From positions 1 to 16,892 of the forward strand of contig JAACVA010000018.1 of assembly GCA_009992615.1 (NCBI GenBank): a DNA stretch of 16,892 nucleotides, given 5' to 3'. Source of the DNA: Rhodobacterales bacterium (GTDB lineage: Bacteria > Pseudomonadota > Alphaproteobacteria > Rhodobacterales > Rhodobacteraceae). The notes below the pieces were generated by a model that searched no databases, was not told where the DNA came from, and worked only from the letters and a program-made list of their open reading frames with translations. Shown here piece by piece: positions 6,733 to 14,187 of the stretch (position 1 is the stretch's first letter; every line of letters begins with the position of its first letter). A program made the translations under genes and the position numbers.

Positions 6733-8142
6733 TTAGCGCCAGGAGCGAAAGCCGAACATCATGTAATCGCGCTGATATGCGCCGCGAACGGCATCCTCGA
6801 TCGCATCATCATAGATGTCGGGCAACAGGCCCGCTTCTTCGGCGGGCACCGGCGGCGCACCCTTGCCGATCTGTTCCGCCAAGGCACGCAAGCCTGCGTG
6901 CAACTGACAATCGCGCAGGATCATGTCGGGCGACATGAATTGCGCCATTCCCTGCACCACCATGGATTGTGAGGCCCAGGAGGCATCGGTGCGAATGCTG
7001 GTCTGTCCACCAAGGTTGCCCTTCACAAAGCCCAGAAACGCCAGAAATGCCGCGCGGTGGCCCGCTGTGTCGGTGATGCCGTCCTCGGGCAAAGGCACGT
7101 TATAGCGATTGCGCAGGGTGCCGCGCAGGTCGGCAAAGCTGTCGGCAGAACTGTCGGGGCCAACGGGCAGGATATGGCGCGCAAAAGTGGCGTGAATCCG
7201 CGCAACCGGGTGCTGCACCACCGTAAAGCTGCGATGACCGGGATGCTGGCGCTTCCACTTGCGCAGGTCTTTCTGTGCCATCTCCGGGTTGGTGGGCGCG
7301 GCGCCGTCCAGCGCGGTCAGCCATTGGATCACCCGCCCCTCGGCGCCACCCTTGATCGGCATGTAAATCAACGGGCTGTCGGCGGCGGTGACAAGACCAC
7401 GAATGTTCGGCCCGCGCCGCTGTTCGAAATTGGGGGTGCGGTCCAGATCAAAGTGATCGAAATGCGCAAGTGCGGCAACCATCGCCTCGTAATTCGTTAC
7501 CTTGTCCTGCAAGGTGCCGGGGTTTTGCACCTTGGTTTTGCCGCTGGTGCCGTCCAACCGCGCGCCGACCCCCAGAAATGCGGCCAGCCCGTTGAGGATG
7601 TCGATGTCGTTTATATCGTCATAGCGGATGTAAAATGCCGTCTGCCCCGACACCTGCAAGCCCCGCATCAGATCCTGCTGAAACGTCTGCACCCGCGAAA
7701 GGTGGCGCGCAAAGGCGGCAGCATCAAAGGTGATCCGCGCGGTTTTGGCGTTCTTCATGTCACCCAGCCGCCATTGTCCGGTTTGCCGGGCAATTTCCAG
7801 AGACACATAACTGTCCAGCGGATTGCGTGTCAGCACCACCTTGGCGCAACGCGGATCGGCCAGACAATGCGACAGCACCCGCGGATCATGATCGTGAAAG
7901 AACCGGAAACCGGCGATGCCGTCAGTGCGGTCCTTCATGGCGCGCAACAGCGCCATCGGGTCGGCCTCACGCCGGTCCATCGTCACACCGGCCTGTTCGG
8001 TCTGCCCGGCGTGGCCGACAAAATTGGGGTTGAACGCCTCGCCCCAACAGCGCAGTCCCGGCAGGGTGTTCAGCGTATCCTCAAGGAAGTTCGAGCCGGT
8101 GCGCATTTCGGCCAGCAGGATGAAACTGTCAAAGGGGGGCAT
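6733..8142 (-). CDS. two-domain sulfotransferase family protein (NodH-like plus degenerate second domain)
   Basis: The 469-residue protein probably transfers sulfate from PAPS to a glycan. The first domain (about 1-245) has a 5'-phosphosulfate loop, AEMRTGSNFLEDTL (11-24), and a 3'-phosphate site, VVLTRNPLDSYVS (102-114; Arg106 and Ser111). This is the arrangement seen in NodH/Stf0-type carbohydrate sulfotransferases. The second domain (about 255-469) looks like a decayed Sulfotransfer_2 unit: LIYMPIKGGAEGRVIQWL (258-275) sits where the PAPS loop should be, and FTVVQHPVARIHATFARHIL (306-325) resembles the 3'-phosphate site but has Gln-His in place of Arg-Asp. The C-terminus YDDAIEDAVRGAYQRDYMMFG is typical of the superfamily. 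The start at 8142 has AGGTGAG upstream and overlaps the preceding gene by 14 bases. The acceptor is unknown. Confidence 0.85.
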   Translation of the reverse strand: MPPFDSFILLAEMRTGSNFLEDTLNTLPGLRCWGEAFNPNFVGHAGQTEQAGVTMDRREADPMALLRAMKDRTDGIAGFRFFHDHDPRVLSHCLADPRCAKVVLTRNPLDSYVSLEIARQTGQWRLGDMKNAKTARITFDAAAFARHLSRVQTFQQDLMRGLQVSGQTAFYIRYDDINDIDILNGLAAFLGVGARLDGTSGKTKVQNPGTLQDKVTNYEAMVAALAHFDHFDLDRTPNFEQRRGPNIRGLVTAADSPLIYMPIKGGAEGRVIQWLTALDGAAPTNPEMAQKDLRKWKRQHPGHRSFTVVQHPVARIHATFARHILPVGPDSSADSFADLRGTLRNRYNVPLPEDGITDTAGHRAAFLAFLGFVKGNLGGQTSIRTDASWASQSMVVQGMAQFMSPDMILRDCQLHAGLRALAEQIGKGAPPVPAEEAGLLPDIYDDAIEDAVRGAYQRDYMMFGFRSWR

Positions 8143-9841
8143 TCGATCTCACCTGATAGGGTTTGCGCCGCTTGGGCGAAAAGGCGTCAGCAGTGTCGCC
8201 GCTGGGAAAATCGCCCATAAGATAGGGCTGCATTCCCTGATTTTTGAGGTTTTGCAGAAACTGACCAAACCCTGTCAAATCCCGCATCTTTGGCGCTGCG
8301 GTCAGGCGACGGTTGGCGCGCGGGCCGATGTCGTCGATGATGGCCTGCAAAGGCTCGGTCGGGGCATCGACGAAATCGGCCATGGTCCAGATCCGCACGC
8401 GGGCCTTGGTATGGATATGGCGCAGCTTGGCCAGTTGCCGCGCCTCAACCTGTTGCAACCGGGCGGCAGCGCGGCGCAGATCCCAAAAATCACCGCTGGA
8501 CCGGAACAGCGGCACCGCCCAAGCGCCCGTGATGACTGAAATATGGGCGTTCACATCGTCTGCGAGGAAATCAACGATTTTCTGCGCATCACGCGGGCCG
8601 AACTGAAAACACTGCCGCTCGCCTCGGGTGTTCCAGATCAGATTGGTCAGAAAGGCGCGCGGATTGTAATCGCGCAAGGCGGCGGTATCGGGCAGCGCCC
8701 CGGCGTATACCTTGTGGTTGTCGGTGAATTCGGCCCGTTCTGGGGCAAACAAATGCCCATGCACCCGCGCGCCCGTCGCCTTGTGCAGCCAGGGTTCGAA
8801 ATCCTCAAACAGATCGCCAAAGCCCTGAAACACCGAATAGTGCGCACAGGTCTTGCCATTTTCCCAGCCGTTCTTGGGAAACCGCGACGCCATGTACAGC
8901 CCCGCGCGGCCGCGCGTACGCCGCTCGATCGCCTTGGCAAACACCCGGTCGATCTTGCCGGGGTTCGGCTCGGCCCTGTTTTCGCAGGCCAAGGTGTCGG
9001 CCAGAAAATTGTCGTACAGCTGATCGGCGCGGGGCCAGATCTTGCGCGCCATGAAACAATCGGATCGGCGCAGCAATTGCAGATGGTCATTGTAAAAGAT
9101 GTGCGGTTTGCCCTGATAGTCGAACTTGGACAAGGTCAAAGACCGGCTTTCCACCCGATCCGAATACAGCCGCACCAGCGTCTGGAAATAGCTTTCATCG
9201 GGGATCCAGACCCGTTTGAAATAGCTGTCAAATTCGGCGCGGCGCGGGCTTTGCAAAATCGCGCACAGCGTCGCGCGGGTCAGGCACCACCATTGTGACC
9301 CCATATGTGGTTCGATCTGCGCCGGAATGCGGCGTTTCAGGCCCAGACGGCGTTGCAGATCGACATAGGCATCAAACAGTTTGCGGTGGCGCTTCCATGA
9401 AAACGGAAAGCGCAGGGTAAAGCGTTCGTGATCCAGCCCCCCCACCGTCCAGGGCACATCCTGTGTCGTCACGCTTTCGATGAAATTCGTCTGCGGCCGC
9501 GCGGCAAGATAGGCCGAAAGCTCGGCCATCGGGCGCAGGGGCAGGCACGACCCCGACGCCAGAAAAACATGGCCCACCTCGGGAAAGGCGCGCAGCATCA
9601 TGTCCGCCCCGGTTTGCGACGCCGCCACCAGTGACCAGGTGCCCCATTCGCAGCTGTGCCGCCCGCAGAACCGCACCTGCGGAAAGGCGGCCAGGTTGCT
9701 GACCAATGTGTCATAGCGGGCCTTGGCCACACGTTGATCGACGTGGATCACAACGGGGCATCCGGCGCGCGCCCAATGGCCCGCCACCTGTGCCGCGCGG
9801 TCCAGCGCCTCGTGGCACAACATGACAAATCCCACACTCAT
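8129..9841 (-). CDS. GT14-like (core-2/I-branching type) glycosyltransferase with uncharacterised C-terminal region
   Basis: A 570-residue protein. Residues 1-240 match the branching-enzyme fold (beta-1,6-N-acetylglucosaminyltransferase family): VGFVMLCHEALDRAA, VVIHVDQR (30-37), HSCEWGTWSLVAA (62-74), FLASGSCLPLRP (93-104), HMGSQWWCLTRA (179-190) and WIPDESYFQTLV (212-223). It probably adds a branch sugar to a glycan. Residues from about 280 to 570 belong to no family I can name with certainty. This part contains WENGKTCAHYSVFQGFGDLF and SVITGAWAVPLFRSSGDFW and may be the Rhodobacterales domain listed as DUF5928. The ATG at 9841 overlaps the upstream stop (ATGA) and gives the family N-terminus, although the frame is open to 9919. 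There is no signal peptide, so it is cytoplasmic. Confidence 0.85.
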   Translation of the reverse strand: MSVGFVMLCHEALDRAAQVAGHWARAGCPVVIHVDQRVAKARYDTLVSNLAAFPQVRFCGRHSCEWGTWSLVAASQTGADMMLRAFPEVGHVFLASGSCLPLRPMAELSAYLAARPQTNFIESVTTQDVPWTVGGLDHERFTLRFPFSWKRHRKLFDAYVDLQRRLGLKRRIPAQIEPHMGSQWWCLTRATLCAILQSPRRAEFDSYFKRVWIPDESYFQTLVRLYSDRVESRSLTLSKFDYQGKPHIFYNDHLQLLRRSDCFMARKIWPRADQLYDNFLADTLACENRAEPNPGKIDRVFAKAIERRTRGRAGLYMASRFPKNGWENGKTCAHYSVFQGFGDLFEDFEPWLHKATGARVHGHLFAPERAEFTDNHKVYAGALPDTAALRDYNPRAFLTNLIWNTRGERQCFQFGPRDAQKIVDFLADDVNAHISVITGAWAVPLFRSSGDFWDLRRAAARLQQVEARQLAKLRHIHTKARVRIWTMADFVDAPTEPLQAIIDDIGPRANRRLTAAPKMRDLTGFGQFLQNLKNQGMQPYLMGDFPSGDTADAFSPKRRKPYQVRSNAPL

Positions 9842-10851
9842 GCCCAGTTGCCCTTGGACATGAGCCCCAGAATTTCCAGTTGCCGCCAGTTGATGTATTT
9901 TTCGCTGAATTTGCACCACAGATCGGGGTCTTCTTCGCGCAGCTTGGCGTGATAGGCCTTGTATTCCGCGCCATTCGCGAAATGTTCGCGGCGATCCAAT
10001 TCTTCCTGCGCCTTGCTGCCCAGAGTATCCAGAAATTTGGTGTGCAGCAGGATGCCCGAGGTCTTTTCCCCGCCATCTTCGTCATACACTTTGTTCAAGC
10101 CCCGGGGCAGCAACATGTGGGTGGAACTGACATAGGCATAGCGGCGATCCCACCGCACCAATGGCGTCTTGTTCAATGCCGGGGCCTGCTTTGGATGGCC
10201 CGGCAAAAACACCCGTGACCGCGGGCCACCCTGAATCCACAGATTGCCCATGGCGGCGTTTTTGCTGATGGCATAGTTGCCTGCATCGAACCAATTGGCG
10301 ATCTCGATAGGGTTCTGCCCCTCGGCGTAGGTTTGCGATGACAGCGGGCCCTTCGGGTACATATCCAGCATCATCGCGCCGAAACTTTTCACGGTCGAGG
10401 CGTCCAGCCAATCGGTCAGTGCGGCGATCGGGCGCGTGTCGCAGAACGGATAGACAAAGAACTCATCGACATCCACGCTCAGACACCAGTGTTTGTGCCC
10501 ATGGCGCGACAACAGCAGATTCATCCAATCCACACCAAAGCGTGACGCGCGATAACTGCCTTGGCTGTGCCAAAGCGACACATCGGGTTGCGCCGCGAGG
10601 TAGGCACCGCCACCATCGGTTGAACCGTTATCGACGATCAGAAAATGCTCAATTCCCAAATCTCGGTAATATTTCAGAAAATACGGCAGACGCACCCGTT
10701 CGTTGCGCAGCGTTGAAAACAACAGGATATGTTTCGGGCGGATGGCCCCGGTGCGGTCTTGCACAGGCCGCAATTCGCGCCGCTTGCGCCAGGCCCGGAA
10801 CAGGCTGTGCCGTCGCCGCCATCTCAGCCCATATGACCCAACAATGCCCAC
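9838..10851 (-). CDS. GT2-like glycosyltransferase (paralogue of the 10969-12024 gene)
   Basis: A soluble glycosyltransferase of the Glyco_tranf_2_4/GT92-like type. A basic N-terminus (LRWRRRHSLFRAWRKRR) precedes HILLFSTLRNE (41-51), FLIVDNGSTDG (70-80) and the metal/nucleotide-sugar motif DVDE (127-130). A later segment, LNKTPLVRWDRRYAYVSSTH, is shared with the paralogue. I favour the GTG at 10851, which has AGGA six bases upstream, giving 337 residues. A GTG at 10869 would add six residues and lacks a good ribosome site; there is no early in-frame ATG. The stop overlaps the next gene (ATGA). It is probably co-transcribed with the branching transferase and sulfotransferase. Donor and acceptor sugars are unknown. 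Confidence 0.85.
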   Translation of the reverse strand: MGIVGSYGLRWRRRHSLFRAWRKRRELRPVQDRTGAIRPKHILLFSTLRNERVRLPYFLKYYRDLGIEHFLIVDNGSTDGGGAYLAAQPDVSLWHSQGSYRASRFGVDWMNLLLSRHGHKHWCLSVDVDEFFVYPFCDTRPIAALTDWLDASTVKSFGAMMLDMYPKGPLSSQTYAEGQNPIEIANWFDAGNYAISKNAAMGNLWIQGGPRSRVFLPGHPKQAPALNKTPLVRWDRRYAYVSSTHMLLPRGLNKVYDEDGGEKTSGILLHTKFLDTLGSKAQEELDRREHFANGAEYKAYHAKLREEDPDLWCKFSEKYINWRQLEILGLMSKGNWA

Positions 10852-10888
10852 GACAAATCCTTGCCCCACCCCACCAGACCAGCCATAG

Positions 10889-10917
10889 CGCCCGGTCGGT
10901 GAACGCCCGGTTAACCG
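10889..10917. promoter_or_regulatory. palindrome and direct repeats upstream of the 9838-10851 gene
   Basis: The octamer CGCCCGGT occurs twice (10889-10896 and 10904-10911), and the second copy runs into a perfect 10-base palindrome CGGTTAACCG (10908-10917). They lie in the only sizeable gap (117 bases) inside the glycan gene cluster. This could be an operator or an RNA-structure element; no convincing -35/-10 pair was found beside it. Confidence 0.3.
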
Positions 10918-10968
10918 TGGTTTCGACCGTGCCCCACCTTTTGCGACAACCTACTGCAAGTGATTCGC

Positions 10969-12024
10969 CTAATCAACCGAATGCCAAGCCCCCCGCGTCA
11001 TCAACCCAAGCGATTCAAGCTGTTGCCAGCTTTCAAAGCGGTGCGCGCCGGGCGTCCAGAGATCGGGGTTGGCGATCAGACCATCGTAATAATCGTTGTA
11101 CAGCGCCGAATTCGAGAAATGTTGTTTGCGCTGTTTTTCCTCGGCCGATTTCTCGACAATGGTATTCAGGAACTTGGTGTGCAGCAGCGCACCGGTGGGC
11201 CGGTCGAACCCCGGTTCTGGAAAAGACCGGTTCAGCGGCGGCGGCAACAGCGAATGGGTGGAATCCAGATAGGCAAATCGTCGGTTCCATTTCACCAGCG
11301 GTGTCTTGTTCATCGTCGGCGCGCGGTGCGGCGCCGTAGCAAAGAAATGCCGCGCCCGCACCCCGCCCCGGGCCAGCAGCGTCTGCAATTCGGGGCGCGG
11401 GTGGTGCGTGTAATTGTCGGCATCAAAAAACGGAATCGCCTCGATGGGGTTCTGCCCGGCCCGGTAAGGCGCCTCTCGCAGCGGGCCTTGCGGGTACAGA
11501 TCAATCATCAGGGCGCGGAAGTTGACCCAGCCTTGACGCTCCAACCAACGGGTGAGATCAGGCAGGCGCGCTTGCCCAAAATGCGGCAGGACCAGCAATT
11601 CGTCGGCATCCAGCGTCAGGCACCAGTGGCCGTGACCGTGGCGCAACTGCAACCAACCCAACCAATCCATGCCAAAACGCGATCTGCGGTAACTGTCCCG
11701 CGTGTGCCAGACCGATGCATCGGGCAGCGCAGCCAACAGCTCGGCGGTGCCATCGGTGCTGTCATTGTCCACGAACAGGAAATGATCCACCCCCAGTTTG
11801 CGGTGATGATCCACCCAGAATGGCAGGCGCAACGCCTCATTTCGCAGCGTGCAAAAACACAGGATCTGACCCGGCCCGACCTTCGCTGTCCGATCTGTCA
11901 CCGCCCTGAGCTGCCCCCGCTTTCGCACGGCCCGGCCCAGAAGATAGCGGCGTTTCCACCGCAGCCGCCAGGCGCGCCAGGCGCGCCAGGCTGCGCCGTG
12001 GTGCGGGTCAGGCGCCATGCCCAT
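10969..12024 (-). CDS. GT2-like glycosyltransferase (paralogue of the 9838-10851 gene)
   Basis: 351 residues from the chosen ATG at 12024. The layout matches the neighbouring glycosyltransferase: basic N-terminus (RLRWKRRYLLGRAVRKRG), QILCFCTLRNE (53-63), HFLFVDNDSTDG (81-92), DADE (139-142), then MNKTPLVKWNRRFAYLDSTH and a near-identical C-terminal pattern ending LESLGLMTRGAW. The start is uncertain: in-frame ATGs occur at 12054, 12048, 12024 and 12018, all overlapping galE. The 12024 start has a weak GGTGG site ten bases upstream, and 12018 would give a shorter overlap. The N-terminal RAWRAWR is encoded by a 9-base tandem repeat. It directly follows galE, suggesting it may use UDP-galactose or UDP-glucose, though this is inference. 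Confidence 0.85.
   Translation of the reverse strand: MGMAPDPHHGAAWRAWRAWRLRWKRRYLLGRAVRKRGQLRAVTDRTAKVGPGQILCFCTLRNEALRLPFWVDHHRKLGVDHFLFVDNDSTDGTAELLAALPDASVWHTRDSYRRSRFGMDWLGWLQLRHGHGHWCLTLDADELLVLPHFGQARLPDLTRWLERQGWVNFRALMIDLYPQGPLREAPYRAGQNPIEAIPFFDADNYTHHPRPELQTLLARGGVRARHFFATAPHRAPTMNKTPLVKWNRRFAYLDSTHSLLPPPLNRSFPEPGFDRPTGALLHTKFLNTIVEKSAEEKQRKQHFSNSALYNDYYDGLIANPDLWTPGAHRFESWQQLESLGLMTRGAWHSVD
11966..11991. repeat. 9-base tandem repeat, nearly three copies
   Basis: The unit CCAGGCGCG starts at 11968 and 11977, with a partial third copy from 11986; period 9 holds over 11966-11991. It lies in frame in the 5' end of the glycosyltransferase gene and encodes the Arg-Ala-Trp repeat of its N-terminus. 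Changes in copy number would add or remove three residues without a frameshift. Confidence 0.75.
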
Positions 12025-12994
12025 CCGATTGGTGCCACCGCCAGGCATCGGCAATCATTGTTTCAAGGTTCGATCGCTTGGGCGACCAGCCCAGTTCGGC
12101 CTCGGCCCGTGTGCTGCCCGACACCAGTGCAGTCGCATCGCCGGGGCGGCGCGGGCCATCAACCACAGGCACCGCCCGGTTGGTCACGAGGGCCGAATGT
12201 TCAATCACCTGACGCACCGAAAACCCATGGCCCGTGCCCAGGTTGAACACCCGGTTGCCCTTGCCCGCCTCAAGCCATTGCAGGCCCAGCACATGAGCCT
12301 CAACCAGATCGCACACATGCACATAGTCGCGGATGCAGGTGCCATCGGGCGTGGCGTAATCCGTACCATGCACGGTCAGCGCCGCGCGCTTGCCCTGTAT
12401 GGCCTGCAACATCAGCGGAATCAGATGGGTTTCAGGTTGATGCCACTCGCCCACCTCGCCATCGGGATCGGCCCCCGCCACGTTGAAATAACGAAAAATC
12501 ACATGGTTCAGCCCATAACAGGCCGAAAAATCGCGCAGCATGTCCTCGATCGCACGCTTGCTTGCGCCATAGGCGTTGATCGGCGCCTGCGGGCAGGTTT
12601 CGTCCAGCGTCACGCCATCCTGTTCGCCATAGGTGGCGCAGGTCGACGAAAACACAAAGTCGAGACACCCCGCCGCCACCGCCGCCTCGATCAGATTCAA
12701 CGAACCCGCGACGTTGTTGCGCCAGTATTTGCCCGGATCGCGCATGGATTCGCCCACATCGGAATAGGCGGCAAAATGCATCACCGCCACAGGTTGGTGC
12801 GCGGCAAACACCGCGTCCAACCGGGGCCTGTCCAACAGATCGCCCTGCTCAAGCGGGCCAAACTTCACGGCCTGTTCCCAACCGGTGGTCAGATTGTCGA
12901 AACAAACCGGAACATAACCAGACCGCGCAAGCGTCTTGCAGGCGTGCGAACCGATATAACCCGCACCGCCGGTCACCAAAACCCGCTTGTCCAT
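12008..12994 (-). CDS. galE: UDP-glucose 4-epimerase
   Basis: Interconverts UDP-glucose and UDP-galactose using tightly bound NAD; a short-chain dehydrogenase/reductase of the extended class. In 328 residues the NAD motif is GGAGYIGS (9-16). The catalytic elements are the SSTCATYG stretch (Thr118 in the Ser124 position of the E. coli enzyme) with Tyr142 and Lys146 in YGASK. FRYFNVAGADPDGEVGE and TCIRDYVHVCDL are diagnostic of GalE. The frame is open to 13030, but the ATG at 12994 gives the exact family start and lies 11 bases after the galU stop. The 3' end overlaps the next glycosyltransferase gene. It probably supplies UDP-galactose to the downstream transferases. Confidence 0.95.
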   Translation of the reverse strand: MDKRVLVTGGAGYIGSHACKTLARSGYVPVCFDNLTTGWEQAVKFGPLEQGDLLDRPRLDAVFAAHQPVAVMHFAAYSDVGESMRDPGKYWRNNVAGSLNLIEAAVAAGCLDFVFSSTCATYGEQDGVTLDETCPQAPINAYGASKRAIEDMLRDFSACYGLNHVIFRYFNVAGADPDGEVGEWHQPETHLIPLMLQAIQGKRAALTVHGTDYATPDGTCIRDYVHVCDLVEAHVLGLQWLEAGKGNRVFNLGTGHGFSVRQVIEHSALVTNRAVPVVDGPRRPGDATALVSGSTRAEAELGWSPKRSNLETMIADAWRWHQSDGHGA

Positions 12995-13005
12995 GATGAT
13001 AGGCC

Positions 13006-13899
13006 CTATTGCGCCGCCTTCTGCGTGCATACGATTTCATGCAGATAGCTGGTGAATTCGTCCCGCAGATCAGGGCGCGACATGCCGAACGACACAGTGG
13101 CCTGAAGAAAACCGGCCTTTGAGCCGCAGTCAAACCGCTGACCACGAAACCGCAGGCCGTAAACCCCGTCTGCACCGCCGATTTCCTGTGCGATCGCATC
13201 GGTCAGCTGAATTTCACCACCGGCCCCGGATTTCATCTTGTTCAGGTTGTTCATGATCTTCGGGGTCAGGATATAGCGGCCGATCACTGCAAGATTGCTG
13301 GGCGCATCCTCGGGCTTGGGTTTTTCGACCATGCCCCGGACCCGCACCAAAGACCCCATTTCCTCTTCCACATCCAACAGGCCATAGGACGATGCTTTTT
13401 CAGGAGGAACCTCCATGGCCGCCACCATGTTGCCACCGGTTTCCTGATAGGCTTCGACCATCTGTTGCAGACAGGGCTTTTCCGCCGCGATCACGTCATC
13501 TGGCAGGATCACCGCAAAGGGTTCATCGCCGATCAACCGCCGTGCGCACCACACGGCATGGCCAAGGCCCAGGGCCTTGTGTTGCCGGATATAGGCGATG
13601 GCACCGCTGTCCATATTGGTGTCTTTCAACACCTCTAAAAGCTCTGTCTTGCCCTTCTTGCGCAGAGCGGACTCAAGCTCGGGCGCGTGATCGAAGTAAT
13701 CCTCAAGCGCGGATTTGCCGCGCGAAGTGACAAAGATGAATTCGCGGATCCCGGCCGCGCGGGCCTCGTCGATGGCGTATTGGATCAACGGCCGGTCGAC
13801 CAGGGTCATGATCTCTTTCGGCACGGCTTTGGTGGCCGGCAAGAACCGCGTTCCCATGCCTGCCACAGGGAAAATTGCCTTTGTCACTTTACGTCGCAT
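13006..13899 (-). CDS. galU: UTP-glucose-1-phosphate uridylyltransferase
   Basis: Makes UDP-glucose from glucose-1-phosphate and UTP. The 297-residue protein is full length. The N-terminal nucleotide-binding signature AIFPVAGMGTRFLPATKAVPKE (about 8-29) is the GalU hallmark, followed by PLIQYAIDEARAAGI, GLGHAVWCAR and FAVILPDDVI. Near the C-terminus FDCGSKAGFLQA carries the conserved lysine of the active site. The ATG at 13899 has GAGGAG five bases upstream. It is the first gene of the leftward glycan cluster, preceded by 288 bases of non-coding DNA, so the main promoter of the cluster should lie there. Confidence 0.96.
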   Translation of the reverse strand: MRRKVTKAIFPVAGMGTRFLPATKAVPKEIMTLVDRPLIQYAIDEARAAGIREFIFVTSRGKSALEDYFDHAPELESALRKKGKTELLEVLKDTNMDSGAIAYIRQHKALGLGHAVWCARRLIGDEPFAVILPDDVIAAEKPCLQQMVEAYQETGGNMVAAMEVPPEKASSYGLLDVEEEMGSLVRVRGMVEKPKPEDAPSNLAVIGRYILTPKIMNNLNKMKSGAGGEIQLTDAIAQEIGGADGVYGLRFRGQRFDCGSKAGFLQATVSFGMSRPDLRDEFTSYLHEIVCTQKAAQ

Positions 13900-14187
13900 C
13901 TAGGCTCCTCAACTTTCAAAAGTCATACTATCAAATGCACCACCGGACATTGCCGATGGTGTCCGCAATCGGTTGCTACGATGGGTGCTCTCAGCATCAC
14001 ATACCAAGATCACACACCCAAATCACGGAAAATCATTTACCAAATGGAAAAACCTTGACCATCATGTGTCTTTTCCAACGTCTGGCACCCAATACCGTGC
14101 CGTTGCGAGGCAAGGAAATTCCAAACCGCCCACTCCAAATTCCACCCGTTTGGGCCTGTCAGATTTGCATCCACGGCGCGATGAACG
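13900..14187. promoter_or_regulatory. AT-richer intergenic region upstream of galU with repeats
   Basis: This 288-base stretch holds no convincing gene; the open frames lack ribosome sites. It is richer in A/T than its surroundings. On the plus strand ATCAC recurs at 13996, 14009 and 14022, exactly 13 bases apart; on the minus strand these read GTGAT, and two are preceded by similar TTGG-containing bases. Next to them is a dyad CATTTACCAAATG (14034-14046). A possible galU -10 is TAGTAT (minus strand, 13930-13925) without a good -35. The repeats may bind a regulator of the glycan cluster. Confidence 0.4.

Noticed and set aside
7057..8220. Plus-strand frame opposite the sulfotransferase (387 codons)
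   Set aside because: Shadow frame; the minus-strand protein has the superfamily motifs and a coupled start.
10960..12246. Plus-strand frame opposite the GT2-like gene and the galE end (428 codons)
   Set aside because: It crosses the boundary of two real genes and has shadow-type composition.
13996..14046. CRISPR-like array
   Set aside because: The repeats are only five bases long with 13-base spacing; far too short for CRISPR and better read as binding-site repeats.
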